A DNA stretch of 64,000 bases from positions 1,612,001 through 1,676,000 of the forward strand of contig NZ_CP035382.1 of NCBI RefSeq assembly GCF_006874705.1, read 5' to 3'. The notes beneath the pieces were generated by a model. That model searched no databases. It saw nothing but the letters and a program-made list of their open reading frames with translations, and was not told the origin of the DNA. The number at the start of each line of letters is the position of its first letter. Within the stretch, counting starts at the first letter, position 1. This DNA comes from Leclercia adecarboxylata. Its GTDB lineage: Bacteria > Pseudomonadota > Gammaproteobacteria > Enterobacterales > Enterobacteriaceae. The translations under genes and the position numbers were made by a program. This document shows, piece by piece, positions 42,319-51,953 of the stretch.

Positions 42319-44148
42319 CTACTCCTCATCATCGCCATCCGTATGGGAACGAATCAGCGCCATAAACTCTTTACCAAAACGTTCCAGCTTACGCGTGCCG
42401 ACGCCGTTGACGCTGAGCATTTCGCTGGCGCTGAGCGGCATCTGTTCGGCCATCTCAATCAGCGTCGCGTCGTTAAACACCACGTACGGCGGGATATTCT
42501 CTTCATCCGCGATGGCTTTGCGCAGCTTACGCAGCTTGGCGAACAGCTTGCGATCGTAGTTACCGCCGTAAGATTTCTGCATCACCCGCGGTTTCAGCGC
42601 CACCACGCGCGGCACGGCCAGCTGCAGTTCCACGACGCCACGTAGCACCGGGCGGGCAGCTTCGGTGAGCTGCAGCGCAGAGTGCTGGGCAATGTTCTGG
42701 GTCGCAAAACCGAGGTGGATCAGCTGACGGATGACGCTCACCCAGTGCTCATGGCTCTGATCGCGACCAATACCGTAGACCGGCAGCTTGTCATGACCCA
42801 TCTCGCGGATACGCTGGTTGTTGGCACCGCGCAGCACCTCCACCACGTAGCCCATACCGAAGCGTTGATTGACGCGGCCAATGGTGGAGAGCGCCTTACG
42901 CGCGTCCATCAGGCCATCGTACTGCTTCGGCGGATCGAGGCAGATATCACAGTTGCCGCACGGCTCCTGGCGCCCCTCGCCAAAATAGTTCAGCAGCACC
43001 AGGCGGCGGCAGGTTTGCGCTTCGGCAAAGGCCCCCATCGCGTTGAGCTTGTGGCGCTCGATATCCTGCAACGGCCCCTGCGGTTTCTCTTCCAGGCAGC
43101 GGCGCAGCCAGGCCATATCGGCCGGATCGTAGAACAGCATCGCTTCCGCAGGCAGGCCGTCACGCCCGGCGCGGCCCGTCTCCTGATAGTAGGATTCGAT
43201 ATTGCGCGGAATGTCGAAATGCACCACAAAGCGCACGTTCGGCTTGTTGATGCCCATCCCAAAGGCGACGGTCGCCACCACGATTTGCAGGTCGTCGCGC
43301 TGGAACTTCTCCTGCACCTCGGCGCGAATGTGGTTTTCCAGCCCGGCATGATAGGCGGCTGCGCTGAAACCCCGGCTTTGCAGTCGCGCGGCGGTGTCTT
43401 CCACCTTCGCCCGGCTGTTGCAGTAGATGATGCCCGACTTGCCGCGCTGCTCCTGGACATAGCGCAACAGCTGATCCAGCGGCTTGAATTTTTCCATCAG
43501 CATGTAGCGGATATTCGGGCGGTCGAAGCTGCTGACCTGGATTAGCGGATCGTTAAGGCCCAGCAGACGAACAATATCCTGGCGGGTGGTGTCGTCGGCG
43601 GTGGCGGTGAGCGCCATAAACGGCAGCTCGGGGAAACGCTGGCGCAGATGACCGAGGGCCGCGTACTCCGGACGAAAATCATGACCCCACTGGGAAATAC
43701 AGTGCGCTTCGTCCACCGCCAGCAGCACCGGATTCCAGTGCGCCAGATGCTCAAGGAAGTTATCCAGCATCAGGCGTTCCGGGGCGATATACAGCAGACG
43801 CACCTGCCCGGTGCGGCACCCGGCCATGACTTCCTGCTGCTGCTCGCGGGTTTGGGTGGAGTTGATACAGGCCGCCGCAACGCCGTTCGCCAGCAGCTGG
43901 TCGACCTGATCTTTCATCAGCGAGATCAGCGGTGATACCACCACCGTCAGGCCGTTCATCACCAGGGCGGGAACCTGATAGCAAAGGGATTTCCCGCCGC
44001 CGGTCGGCATCACCACCAGACAGTCACGGCCCGCAAGGGCAGTGTTAATGATGGTTTCCTGGCCCGGGCGGAACTGCTGGTAGCCAAAGGTTTCGTGCAA
44101 AACCTGTTTAGCCAGCAACTCCTGATTTACGACTTCCGCCTGCACCAC
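42319..44148 (-). CDS. recQ: ATP-dependent DNA helicase RecQ
   Basis: 609 residues, the E. coli length. 3'-5' SF2 helicase of the RecF pathway. Walker A is [15 protein letters not shown] (about 48-62), the DEAH box is [21 protein letters not shown] (shortened here to its core [10 protein letters not shown]), and motif VI is [11 protein letters not shown] zinc-binding region ([19 protein letters not shown]), an RQC winged helix and an HRDC domain at the C-terminus follow. The start is GTG; at the E. coli ATG position there is GTT. It follows pldA on the same strand after a terminator hairpin. Confidence 0.95.
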   Translation of the reverse strand: MVQAEVVNQELLAKQVLHETFGYQQFRPGQETIINTALAGRDCLVVMPTGGGKSLCYQVPALVMNGLTVVVSPLISLMKDQVDQLLANGVAAACINSTQTREQQQEVMAGCRTGQVRLLYIAPERLMLDNFLEHLAHWNPVLLAVDEAHCISQWGHDFRPEYAALGHLRQRFPELPFMALTATADDTTRQDIVRLLGLNDPLIQVSSFDRPNIRYMLMEKFKPLDQLLRYVQEQRGKSGIIYCNSRAKVEDTAARLQSRGFSAAAYHAGLENHIRAEVQEKFQRDDLQIVVATVAFGMGINKPNVRFVVHFDIPRNIESYYQETGRAGRDGLPAEAMLFYDPADMAWLRRCLEEKPQGPLQDIERHKLNAMGAFAEAQTCRRLVLLNYFGEGRQEPCGNCDICLDPPKQYDGLMDARKALSTIGRVNQRFGMGYVVEVLRGANNQRIREMGHDKLPVYGIGRDQSHEHWVSVIRQLIHLGFATQNIAQHSALQLTEAARPVLRGVVELQLAVPRVVALKPRVMQKSYGGNYDRKLFAKLRKLRKAIADEENIPPYVVFNDATLIEMAEQMPLSASEMLSVNGVGTRKLERFGKEFMALIRSHTDGDDEE

Positions 44149-44168
44149 ATCAACCCCATTTGCCTGAA

Positions 44169-44199
44169 ATAAAAACAGGCGCTATTTTCAGCGCCTGCG
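44169..44199 (-). terminator. Intrinsic terminator of pldA
   Basis: CAGGCGCT and AGCGCCTG form an 8-bp stem with a 6-nt loop, followed on the minus strand by TTTTTATTT. It lies between pldA and recQ. Confidence 0.88.
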
Positions 44200-44239
44200 A
44201 GAGAAACTTCAACGTTTAAGACAAAAACATTCGAGGAGG

Positions 44240-45100
44240 CTAGAAAAGATCGTTCAGCATCACGCCCACGCCGACGCGGGTCTGGTTGAAGTTGTAGTCG
44301 ATCAGCGATTCGCCGTAACCGCTGTAGACCTGGGTATAGAAACGAACATGTTTGGTCAACGGGTAGCTGACGCCCATCTCCGCGCCGCCGTAGCCGGTAT
44401 TCCAGTTGTACTGACCCTTCACGCTCAGCACCGCTTCGCCCAGCTGATAGCCCACCCGCAGCTGGTAGTAGCCCATGTATTTGGTGATATCCGGGTTATC
44501 GTCGGTGTTGCCCACCACGTACCAGGGCTTCACCTCCACCAGCCAGTTGCCGTTCTGCGCCATCAGGCGGGTATAGAGGCGGTTCCAGCTGCGCGACGTT
44601 GGGTCGGAGCGGCCGTTAGACATGTGGTTGTAGCCAAACTCCACGTCCCGCAGGGTCCAGCCCGCCAGCGAGTAATCGGTGGCAAAGCCAAGGAAAAGCT
44701 GCGGCTCATAGTTGGTCTCACGAAACGGCGAAGATTCATCGCTGTTCGACAGCTGCCACCAGGATTTTTGCGTGTAGGAGCCACCGAGAATCGAATTCGG
44801 CCCCAAAATGCCGCGCCATAGCGGGAAGGCAAGGCTCAGCTGAAACTTCACCTCATCTTTTTGCGAATCGTCGGCCCAGTCATAGGTGCGGATCGCCTCT
44901 TTATTGAGGTCGCTGGTGGCGGTGTAGATGAGGTAGTTGCTGTCATAGGGATAGAGCGTAAAAGGATTATCGTGCTCTTCCAAAAGGTTAGCGATGATGC
45001 TGCCCCGTACAGCAGGCACCTCTTGAGTTACCGCTTCCTGCGCGAATGCCACAGAGGGCAGCGTAACCGCCGCCAGGAACCCGGCCTGATATATCCGCAT
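44240..45100 (-). CDS. pldA: Outer-membrane phospholipase A PldA (OMPLA)
   Basis: 286 residues (E. coli 289). A signal peptide ends at AFA-20, then comes a beta-barrel enzyme of 12 strands that hydrolyses phospholipids mislocalised to the outer leaflet; activity depends on calcium and dimerisation. The catalytic residues are visible as His159, Ser161 (YNHMSNGRSDP) and Asn173 (RSWNRLY) in precursor numbering. It ends VMLNDLF, with a C-terminal aromatic for barrel assembly. It diverges from yigI and has its own terminator before recQ. Confidence 0.95.
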   Translation of the reverse strand: MRIYQAGFLAAVTLPSVAFAQEAVTQEVPAVRGSIIANLLEEHDNPFTLYPYDSNYLIYTATSDLNKEAIRTYDWADDSQKDEVKFQLSLAFPLWRGILGPNSILGGSYTQKSWWQLSNSDESSPFRETNYEPQLFLGFATDYSLAGWTLRDVEFGYNHMSNGRSDPTSRSWNRLYTRLMAQNGNWLVEVKPWYVVGNTDDNPDITKYMGYYQLRVGYQLGEAVLSVKGQYNWNTGYGGAEMGVSYPLTKHVRFYTQVYSGYGESLIDYNFNQTRVGVGVMLNDLF

Positions 45101-45259
45101 CGGTGATGCTCTCCTGCGAAATTGTTTTAATGAATAGTTATGGTTTATTCATTTTACAGAATTAATGATTAACTGCTTATATCCGGGGTCTGAAAGTAGA
45201 AATTCACACTAATGAGGCATAAAATCAACAGCCTTTTAACAATAAGGATGTGACGCGCT

Positions 45260-45727
45260 ATGTCTGCCACGCTAACTGCCGACCAGGCCCTGAAGCTTGT
45301 CGGGGAGATCTTCGTCTACCATATGCCGTTCAACCGTGCGCTGGGGCTCGAGCTGGAGCGTTACGAAAAAGATTTTGCCCAACTGAGCTTTAACAACCAG
45401 CCGATGATGGTCGGTAACTGGGCGCAAAGCATTCTCCATGGCGGGGTGATCGCCTCTGCCCTTGATGTTGCCGCTGGTCTGGTCTGCGTCGGCAGCACCC
45501 TGACCCGCCACGACACCATCAACGAAGACGAGCTGCGCCAGCGCCTGTCGCGGATGGGCACCATCGACCTGCGCGTCGATTATCTGCGCCCTGGCCGCGG
45601 GAATCGCTTTACTGCCAGCAGCAGCCTGCTGCGGGCGGGCAATAAAGTCGCGGTCGCGCGCGTCGAGCTACACAACGAAGATCAGGTTTATATCGCCAGC
45701 GCAACCGCCACTTATATGGTGGGTTGA
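45260..45727 (+). CDS. yigI: Medium/long-chain acyl-CoA thioesterase YigI
   Basis: 155 residues. Hotdog-fold thioesterase of the PaaI/4HBT superfamily, with the family motif [15 protein letters not shown] (about 60-74), in which the Gly-Gly and the Asp are typical catalytic-site residues. E. coli YigI has been assigned acyl-CoA thioesterase activity on medium and long chains. It starts after AAGGATG, diverges from pldA and precedes rarD by 51 nt on the same strand. A cytosolic role in fatty-acyl-CoA turnover fits the neighbouring phospholipase genes, but this link is inference. Confidence 0.92.
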   Translation: MSATLTADQALKLVGEIFVYHMPFNRALGLELERYEKDFAQLSFNNQPMMVGNWAQSILHGGVIASALDVAAGLVCVGSTLTRHDTINEDELRQRLSRMGTIDLRVDYLRPGRGNRFTASSSLLRAGNKVAVARVELHNEDQVYIASATATYMVG

Positions 45728-45778
45728 GAAGGTAAAATCGGGTAAAATTGCGTTACTTTTTTGTAACGGATTTTCCTG

Positions 45779-46675
45779 ATGGATGCTAAACAGACGCGGC
45801 AGGGCGTTTTGCTCGCCCTTGCCGCTTATTTTATCTGGGGTATCGCGCCCGCCTACTTCAAGCTGATTCACTACGTCCCCGCTGACGAAATTCTTACCCA
45901 CCGCGTGATCTGGTCGTTTTTCTTTATGGTGGCGCTGATGAGCGTAAGCCGTCAGTGGTCGGGGGTGAAAACGCTCCTGCAAACGCCAAAGAAAATTTTC
46001 CTGCTGGCCCTCTCTGCCGTATTGATTGGCGGCAACTGGCTACTGTTTATCTGGTCAGTCAATAACCATCATATGCTGGAAGCGAGCCTCGGCTACTTCA
46101 TTAACCCGCTGGTGAATATCGTGCTGGGGATGCTGTTCCTTGGCGAGCGCTTCCGCCGGATGCAGTGGCTAGCGGTGATCCTCGCCCTCTGCGGCGTTCT
46201 GGTTCAGCTCTGGACCTTCGGCTCGCTGCCGGTCATCGCCCTGGGGCTGGCGTTCAGCTTTGCCTTCTATGGCCTGGTGCGCAAGAAAATTGCAGTTGAA
46301 GCGCAAACCGGGATGCTGTTTGAAACCCTGTGGCTGCTGCCAGTGGCCGCGATTTACCTGTTCGGCATTGCCGACAGCAGCACCAGCCATATGGGCAGTA
46401 ACCCGTGGACGCTGAACGTGATGCTGATGGCGGCCGGTGTGGTCACCACCATCCCGCTGCTGTGCTTTACCGGTGCGGCAACGCGTCTGCGCCTGTCGAC
46501 GCTGGGTTTCTTCCAGTACATCGGCCCGACGCTGATGTTCCTGCTGGCGGTGCTGTTCTACGGCGAAGTGCCGGGCGCGGATAAGATGGTGACCTTTGCC
46601 TTTATCTGGGTGGCGCTGGCGGTGTTTGTGGCAGATGCGATTTATACCCAGCGCAGGACGCGCAAAGGGTTGTAG
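45779..46675 (+). CDS. rarD: EamA-family permease RarD
   Basis: 298 residues. Inner-membrane permease of the drug/metabolite transporter superfamily with about ten helices in two EamA repeats. It starts MDAKQTRQGVLLALAAYFIWG and contains the RarD-typical LIHYVPADEILTHRVIWSF. The family is annotated as chloramphenicol-sensitive protein, but the substrate is unknown. It follows yigI on the same strand. REP units lie directly after the stop codon and before the convergent corA gene. Confidence 0.93.
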   Translation: MDAKQTRQGVLLALAAYFIWGIAPAYFKLIHYVPADEILTHRVIWSFFFMVALMSVSRQWSGVKTLLQTPKKIFLLALSAVLIGGNWLLFIWSVNNHHMLEASLGYFINPLVNIVLGMLFLGERFRRMQWLAVILALCGVLVQLWTFGSLPVIALGLAFSFAFYGLVRKKIAVEAQTGMLFETLWLLPVAAIYLFGIADSSTSHMGSNPWTLNVMLMAAGVVTTIPLLCFTGAATRLRLSTLGFFQYIGPTLMFLLAVLFYGEVPGADKMVTFAFIWVALAVFVADAIYTQRRTRKGL

Positions 46676-46679
46676 TGCT

Positions 46680-46756
46680 TTTTGCCGGATGGCGGCTGCG
46701 CCTTATCCGGCCTACGGGATCTGTAGGCCCGGTAAGCGTAGCGCCACCGGGCGCAA
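46680..46756. repeat. Paired REP units between rarD and corA
   Basis: GCCGGATGGCGGCTGCGCC..TATCCGGCCTAC and the inverted GTAGGCCCGGTAAGCG..GCGCCACCGGGC lie between two convergent genes. Confidence 0.88.
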
Positions 46757-46759
46757 CCA

Positions 46760-47710
46760 TCACAGCCAGTTACGGCGCTTAAAGTAGAGATACGGCGCGA
46801 GACCGGCGAGCACCATAAAGACAATCGCTCCCGGATAACCAAAGCTCCATTTCAGCTCCGGCATAAACTCAAAGTTCATCCCGTAGCTGGAGGCCACCAG
46901 CGTAGGCGGCAGGAACACTACCGAGACCACCGAGAAGATCTTGATGATGCGGTTCTGCTCGATGTTGATAAAGCCCATCGCCGCCTGCATCAGGAAGTTC
47001 ACCTTCTGGAACAGGGATTCGTTGTGCGGCAGCAGGGATTCGATATCGCGCAGGATCTCACGCGCCTGCTCCAGCTGACCGCCCGGCAGACGCGCCTTGC
47101 GCACCAGGAAGTTCAGCGCGCGCTGGGTATCCATCAGACACAGACGCACCTTCCAGCCGATATCTTCCAGCTCTGCCAGGGTTGAAAGCGCTTCGTCGTA
47201 CTCATCGCCCTGATGGCCTTCCATGATCACCCGGCTCAGCGCTTCCAGATCGCTGTAGATGTTCTCAATTTCATCCGCCAGCTGTTCGATTTTAGTTTCA
47301 AACAGGTCGAGCAGCAGCTCATAGGCATTGCCGTCCACCATCGCCTGGCTACGGGCGCGCATGCGGTAGAGACGGAACGCGGGCAGTTCACGCTCACGCA
47401 GGGTAAACAGGCGGCCATCGCGGATGGTGAATGCGACGGTAGAGTTACCGGCGTGATCTTCCGCATCTTCGAAGAAGAAAAAGGAGTGGATGTGCAGACC
47501 GTCTTCGTCTTCGAAGAAACGGGCCGACGCCTCGATGTCTTCCAGTTCCGGGCGGGTGGCCAGGCTTTGTCCAAGTTCAGATTGTACGCGCAGGCGTTCG
47601 TCGTCATCCGGCTCGACCAGATCCACCCAAACGGCATCAATGAGGGGTTGTGACTCTTCAGCTTCAAGCCGAATCAGTCGGTTCTTTTCCAGTTGAAATG
47701 CGCTCAGCAT
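46760..47710 (-). CDS. corA: Magnesium/cobalt transporter CorA
   Basis: 316 residues, the E. coli length, starting [15 protein letters not shown] with GGGAG 8 nt upstream. Pentameric magnesium channel. A large cytoplasmic funnel of acidic helices (about 1-250) is followed by two C-terminal membrane helices with the selectivity motif GMN ([12 protein letters not shown], about 276-287). It is almost identical to E. coli CorA. The leader of about 230 nt carries a short ORF resembling corL, which in Salmonella couples corA expression to Rho termination and translation. Confidence 0.96.
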   Translation of the reverse strand: MLSAFQLEKNRLIRLEAEESQPLIDAVWVDLVEPDDDERLRVQSELGQSLATRPELEDIEASARFFEDEDGLHIHSFFFFEDAEDHAGNSTVAFTIRDGRLFTLRERELPAFRLYRMRARSQAMVDGNAYELLLDLFETKIEQLADEIENIYSDLEALSRVIMEGHQGDEYDEALSTLAELEDIGWKVRLCLMDTQRALNFLVRKARLPGGQLEQAREILRDIESLLPHNESLFQKVNFLMQAAMGFINIEQNRIIKIFSVVSVVFLPPTLVASSYGMNFEFMPELKWSFGYPGAIVFMVLAGLAPYLYFKRRNWL

Positions 47711-47858
47711 GACCGGGACTCCCAATGCAAAAAATATCGGACAGTTCGGTGGGCACACAGAAACAAATTGGGTTTCAGACCATTAAACAGCCTGACTCAG
47801 CGCGACGGGAATAACTGTCGCTGACAACCACTAAGGGCATCAGCGTGAGGAGATAGCC

Positions 47859-47915
47859 TTAGGAGTTGTTCCTGGATGACAGGGAATTGAGCCAGCATCT
47901 ACTGGGTGTGTCCAA
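47859..47915 (-). CDS. corL: corA leader peptide (CorL-like)
   Basis: An 18-codon ORF encoding LDTPSRCWLNSLSSRNNS (first codon TTG read as Met) lies in the corA 5' leader. A Shine-Dalgarno sequence AAGAGGA stands 8 nt before the TTG. It starts about 26 nt after the predicted transcription start and ends about 150 nt before corA. Salmonella corA has a leader ORF, corL, whose translation opposes Rho-dependent termination; position and context match. The start codon is the least certain point. Confidence 0.55.
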   Translation of the reverse strand: MDTPSRCWLNSLSSRNNS

Positions 47916-47947
47916 GGCGAATGTCCTCTTAGCGTAATCGTGCGCGC

Positions 47948-47977
47948 ATGTTACGCCAGCAGTCACAGCGGCGTCAA
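47948..47977 (-). promoter_or_regulatory. corA promoter
   Basis: TTGACG (47972-47977) and TAACAT (47948-47953) with 18-bp spacing. Transcription would start near 47941 and give a leader of about 230 nt. Confidence 0.65.
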
Positions 47978-47987
47978 CACGCAACGA

Positions 47988-48020
47988 AACGCTGAAGAAC
48001 TTTAAATGCCCTTCAGCGTT
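47988..48020 (-). terminator. Hairpin after uvrD
   Basis: AACGCTGAAG and CTTCAGCGTT form a 10-bp perfect stem with a 13-nt loop, about 45 nt after the uvrD stop. The tail TTCGTTGCG is only weakly U-rich. It separates uvrD from the corA promoter. Confidence 0.55.
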
Positions 48021-48064
48021 TAAGCCTGGCAGCTTATTAAAAAATAGTGATATTTTTCGGAAAG

Positions 48065-50227
48065 TTACACTGCTTCCAGTCGGGCGTAAGCGGCCACCAG
48101 CCATTTGATACCCTGCCCCTGGAATGCCACCTGCAGGCGGCTGTGTTCCCCGCTGCCCTCCAGGTTCACAATGGTGCCTTCACCGAATTTGGCGTGGCGC
48201 ACGCGCTGGCCGAGTTTGAATCCGCTGTCGTTTTCCGAGACTGGCGCACCCAGACGCTGATGGCTGACCGGGCGGCTGATGCTGGCCCGCAGACGAACCT
48301 CTTCCACGCACTCTTCCGGCAGTTCGCCAACAAAACGCGACGGCCGGTGGTAAACCTCTTTGCCGTACAGACGGCGGGTTTCCGCATAGGTCAGGGTCAG
48401 CTTTTGCATCGCGCGGGTCACGCCGACGTAGGCCAGGCGACGCTCCTCTTCCAGACGACCGCCCTCATCCAGCGACATCTGGCTCGGGAACATCCCCTCC
48501 TCCATGCCGACGATAAACACCTGCGGGAACTCCAGCCCTTTGGCCGAGTGGAGGGTCATCAGCTGGACCGCATCCTGCCAGGTGTCGGCCTGCCCTTCGC
48601 CCGCTTCCAGCGCGGCATGGGACAGGAACGCCTGCAGCGGCATCAGGTCTTCATCTTCTTCGTTGTAGCTGAACTGGCGCGTGGCCGTCACCAGTTCCTC
48701 TAAGTTCTCGATACGGGTCTGGCCCTTCTCGCCCTTCTCCTGCTCGTACATCATGCGCAGGCCGGAGTCTTTAATCACCCGGTCGGTCTGAACGTGCAGC
48801 GGCATGTCGGCGGTTTCCTGAGCCAGGGCTTCGATCAGCTCCAGGAAGCGCTGCAGCGCGCTGGCCGCACGTCCGGCGAGGGCCTTCTCCTGCAGCAGCT
48901 CGCGACACGCCTGCCACAGGGTCAGCTGGCGATCGCGGGAGGTCTGACGCACCACGTCAAGGGTGCGATCGCCGATGCCGCGCGTGGGGGTGTTGACCAC
49001 GCGCTCAAAGGCCGCGTCGTCGTTACGGTTGGCAATCAGGCGCAGATAGGAGAGCGCGTCTTTAATTTCCTGGCGTTCGAAGAAGCGCATCCCGCCATAG
49101 ATGCGGTACGGCATGCTGGCCTGCAGCAGCGCCTCTTCCAGCACGCGCGACTGGGCGTTGCTGCGGTAGAGAATGGCGCACTTCTCCAGCGCGCCGCCGT
49201 TGTCCTGCCAGGTTTTGATTCGGTTGACCACGAAGCGGGCTTCGTCCAGCTCGTTGAAGGCGCAGTAAAGCGAGATCGGCTCGCCGTCGATGCCCTCGGT
49301 CCACAGCTTTTTACCCAGACGCCCGTTGTTGTTCTCAATCAGGGCGTTGGCCGCGCTCAGAATGTTGTTGGTGGAGCGGTAGTTCTGCTCCAGGCGGATG
49401 GTCTCCGCGCCCGGGAAGTCCTTGAGGAAGCGCTGGATGTTCTCCACCTGGGCGCCGCGCCAGCCGTAGATCGACTGATCGTCATCGCCGACAATCATCA
49501 CCTTGCTGGAATCGCCCGCCAGCAGGCGGATCCATGCGTACTGAATGTTGTTGGTATCCTGGAATTCGTCCACCAGGATGTTGGTGAAGCGTTCGCGGTA
49601 GTGCTGCAGGATATGCGGCTTGTTGAGCCACAGCTCATGGGCGCGCAGCAGCAGCTCGGCAAAATCCACCAGTCCGGCGCGATCGCAGGCCTCCTGGTAG
49701 GCCTGATAGACCTTCTGCCAGGTCTGCTCAATCGGGTTGCCAAAGCTCTGGATGTGGTGCGGGCGCAGCCCTTCGTCTTTCTGGCTGTTGATGTACCACA
49801 TCGCCTGACGCGGCGGCCACTGCTTCTCGTCGAGGTTCATGGCCTTGATCAGGCGCTTCAGCAGGCGCAGCTGATCTTCGCTGTCGAGGATCTGAAAGTC
49901 CTGCGGCAGGTTGGCATCCAGATGGTGTGCACGCAGCAGGCGGTGCGCCAGCCCGTGGAAGGTGCCAACCCACATGCCGCCCTGGCTGGTGCCCATCAGC
50001 TGGGCAATACGGTGGCGCATCTCCGCCGCCGCTTTGTTGGTGAAGGTTACCGCCATAATCGAGTACGGCGAGCAGTTCTCCACGCTCTGCAGCCAGGCAA
50101 TGCGGTGTACCAGCACGCGTGTCTTACCACTGCCCGCCCCTGCCAGCACCAGCATATTGGTGCGCGTCGCGGCAACCGCGTCACGCTGTTTGTCATTAAG
50201 GCTGTCGAGTAGGTAAGAAACGTCCAT
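48065..50227 (-). CDS. uvrD: DNA helicase II UvrD
   Basis: 720 residues from MDVSYLLDSLNDKQ, the E. coli start and length; an in-frame upstream codon at 50239 adds four residues without support. SF1 3'-5' helicase for nucleotide-excision and mismatch repair. Walker A LAGAGSGKTRV (about 26-36), motif II VDEFQDTNNIQY, motif IV EQNYRS and motif VI YVGVTRA are intact. The C-terminal Tudor-like region (KFGEGTIVNLEG) binds RNA polymerase. It ends the dapF-yigA-xerC-yigB-uvrD cluster. A REP unit and a degenerate LexA-like site lie upstream. Confidence 0.97.
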   Translation of the reverse strand: MDVSYLLDSLNDKQRDAVAATRTNMLVLAGAGSGKTRVLVHRIAWLQSVENCSPYSIMAVTFTNKAAAEMRHRIAQLMGTSQGGMWVGTFHGLAHRLLRAHHLDANLPQDFQILDSEDQLRLLKRLIKAMNLDEKQWPPRQAMWYINSQKDEGLRPHHIQSFGNPIEQTWQKVYQAYQEACDRAGLVDFAELLLRAHELWLNKPHILQHYRERFTNILVDEFQDTNNIQYAWIRLLAGDSSKVMIVGDDDQSIYGWRGAQVENIQRFLKDFPGAETIRLEQNYRSTNNILSAANALIENNNGRLGKKLWTEGIDGEPISLYCAFNELDEARFVVNRIKTWQDNGGALEKCAILYRSNAQSRVLEEALLQASMPYRIYGGMRFFERQEIKDALSYLRLIANRNDDAAFERVVNTPTRGIGDRTLDVVRQTSRDRQLTLWQACRELLQEKALAGRAASALQRFLELIEALAQETADMPLHVQTDRVIKDSGLRMMYEQEKGEKGQTRIENLEELVTATRQFSYNEEDEDLMPLQAFLSHAALEAGEGQADTWQDAVQLMTLHSAKGLEFPQVFIVGMEEGMFPSQMSLDEGGRLEEERRLAYVGVTRAMQKLTLTYAETRRLYGKEVYHRPSRFVGELPEECVEEVRLRASISRPVSHQRLGAPVSENDSGFKLGQRVRHAKFGEGTIVNLEGSGEHSRLQVAFQGQGIKWLVAAYARLEAV

Positions 50228-50261
50228 TGGCACCGTCACGTAGTAATCAGGAACACGGCAA

Positions 50262-50296
50262 AACGCCCGGTGGCGCTTCGCTTACCGGGCCTACAA
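50262..50296. repeat. Single REP unit in the uvrD upstream region
   Basis: CGCCCGGTGGCGCTTCGCTTACCGGGCCTAC is one REP hairpin. It lies only about 35 nt before the uvrD ATG, on the transcribed leader side. Confidence 0.8.
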
Positions 50297-50304
50297 CTGC
50301 AAAA

Positions 50305-50324
50305 CCCTGGTAATTTATACAATA
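50305..50324. promoter_or_regulatory. Possible LexA box of uvrD
   Basis: CTG-N10-CAA in an A/T-rich centre (TAATTTATA) matches the 20-bp SOS consensus at about 13 positions, with a mismatch in one outer triplet. E. coli uvrD is SOS-regulated from the same interval. Confidence 0.35.
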
Positions 50325-50334
50325 CTACTGGTGA

Positions 50335-51051
50335 TTATATCAGCGTGGTGAGGGATGCCAACCGTGAAATTTCGATATGCGGCAGCAGGCGGCTGTCGGC
50401 GGTCTGCATCAGATCGGCATTTTCCGGCTTGATCCAGCAGGCCTGCATCCCGCAGCGGATCGCGCCAGCAACGTCGGTAGTCAGGTCATCGCCCACGTGA
50501 AGGATCTCCCCCAGCGGCAGGTCGAGCTTCTCTGCCGCCAGATGGTACATATCGTTGAACGGCTTGGAGCGCCCGTGCGGGCCCGCGCGCAGTACAAACT
50601 CGAAGTAGTCGCCCAGGCCGAACAGCTCCGGCTGCGCATTGCCGTTGGTGATGGCCACCAGCGGGCACTTCTCGCCCAGTTTCGCCAGGGTGTCGTGGGT
50701 CTCCTGCGGGACGTCGATGCGGCTGCGCCATTGGGCGAAGTGCGCCATCGAGGCTTCTGCGCCAAGCGCGGCATCGGCGGCGGTCAGGCCAGCATTCAGC
50801 ATCGCCTGCTCAACGGCGCGGCGACGCCACTCGGTGACGTCGTGGTAAATTTCCGGCTCGGTTTGCCGTAACGCCTGGCGCAGGCGGTGAAACTCTTTGT
50901 TTTCCAGCGTTTTTAACGCGGGATGGTAGTTTTGCACAAACGCCAGCGCTTCCTGCTCGGTACGCAGGATCACCTCGCGGTTGTCATAAAGGGTGTCATC
51001 AAGGTCGAACGTCAGTGCTGAGATGTGGCCTAATGGACGATAAAAACGCAT
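50335..51051 (-). CDS. yigB: HAD phosphatase YigB (FMN / ARPP phosphatase)
   Basis: 238 residues, the E. coli length. HAD-superfamily phosphatase; E. coli YigB dephosphorylates FMN and 5-amino-6-(5-phospho-D-ribitylamino)uracil, the missing step of riboflavin synthesis. Motif [12 protein letters not shown] (about 14-24), motif II AITNGN (about 133-138) and motif [15 protein letters not shown] (about 186-198) are visible. Its start overlaps the xerC stop by one base. It sits between xerC and uvrD as in E. coli. Confidence 0.95.
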   Translation of the reverse strand: MRFYRPLGHISALTFDLDDTLYDNREVILRTEQEALAFVQNYHPALKTLENKEFHRLRQALRQTEPEIYHDVTEWRRRAVEQAMLNAGLTAADAALGAEASMAHFAQWRSRIDVPQETHDTLAKLGEKCPLVAITNGNAQPELFGLGDYFEFVLRAGPHGRSKPFNDMYHLAAEKLDLPLGEILHVGDDLTTDVAGAIRCGMQACWIKPENADLMQTADSRLLPHIEISRLASLTTLI

Positions 51052-51953
51052 TATTTCCCCCGTTTGGCGCGTGGATGCGCCGCGTCGTACACCGAGGCAA
51101 GGTGTTGAAAATCAAGATGGGTATAAATCTGGGTGGTGGACAAATTGGCGTGGCCCAGCAGCTCCTGCACCCCACGCAGATCGCCGCTGGACTCGAGCAT
51201 GTGCGTGGCGAACGAGTGACGCAGTTTATGCGGATGAACATGGCTGTTCAGCCCCTGCTTGATCCCCCACTCGGCAAAGCGTTTCTGCACGTTACGCGCC
51301 GAGATGCGCTTCCCGAGCTTCGAGAGGAACAGCGCATCGTCTTCGGTGCCAAATAGGCCGCGCAGATCGAGCCAGTGCTCAATCCACGCCACGGCGTTAC
51401 GGCCAATGGGCAGGCGGCGCTCTTTGCTGCCTTTGCCCATCACCCACACTTCGCCGGTGTCCAGATCGAGGTGTTTGATATCGAGGTTCACCAGCTCGGA
51501 AAGACGTAACCCCGCGCCGTACATCACCTCCAGCATCGCCCGATCCCGTACCGCCAGCGGATCGTTGAGATCGATATCCAGCAGGCGGTTAACGTCATCG
51601 ACATCGATATTTTTGGGCAGGTGGCGCGGCGCTTTTGGCGCGGCGATCCCTTTGGCCGGGTTGGCGTTGAGCTCGCCCTGGCTTACCTGCCAGTCGAAGA
51701 AGCTGCGCAGGGCCGACAGACGCAGCGCGAGGCTGGCAGGGCCAAGCCCTTTTCGGCGGCTGCGCACGGCAAAGGTCCGCACCGTGGCGGCATCACATTG
51801 CTGCCAGCTCCTCAGGCCGATCTCGTCGGCCAGCTGCATGATGGCATCAAGCTGACGCTGGTAGTTTACCAGGGTGATTGGGCTGAGCTGGCGCTCAACG
51901 CCCAGATAGCGCAGAAAACGCGTGACGGCAGGCGCCAGCAGAGCATCCGTCAT
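51051..51953 (-). CDS. xerC: Site-specific tyrosine recombinase XerC
   Basis: 300 residues (E. coli 298). With XerD it resolves chromosome dimers at dif and plasmid multimers. An N-terminal SAM-like DNA-binding domain (about 8-95) precedes the catalytic domain. The active residues are Arg in [12 protein letters not shown], Lys in [12 protein letters not shown], His and Arg in [10 protein letters not shown], His in LGHANLS and the nucleophile Tyr in TQIYTHLD. It overlaps yigA by 4 nt and yigB by 1 nt, which indicates tight coupling. Confidence 0.96.
   Translation of the reverse strand: MTDALLAPAVTRFLRYLGVERQLSPITLVNYQRQLDAIMQLADEIGLRSWQQCDAATVRTFAVRSRRKGLGPASLALRLSALRSFFDWQVSQGELNANPAKGIAAPKAPRHLPKNIDVDDVNRLLDIDLNDPLAVRDRAMLEVMYGAGLRLSELVNLDIKHLDLDTGEVWVMGKGSKERRLPIGRNAVAWIEHWLDLRGLFGTEDDALFLSKLGKRISARNVQKRFAEWGIKQGLNSHVHPHKLRHSFATHMLESSGDLRGVQELLGHANLSTTQIYTHLDFQHLASVYDAAHPRAKRGK

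Noticed and set aside
45101..45259. PhoP-like direct repeat upstream of pldA
   Set aside because: Only one half-site fits; the second is too degenerate to call.
48794..50212. Antisense frame of 472 codons opposite uvrD
   Set aside because: Shadow of uvrD codon bias; uvrD is intact and full length on the other strand.
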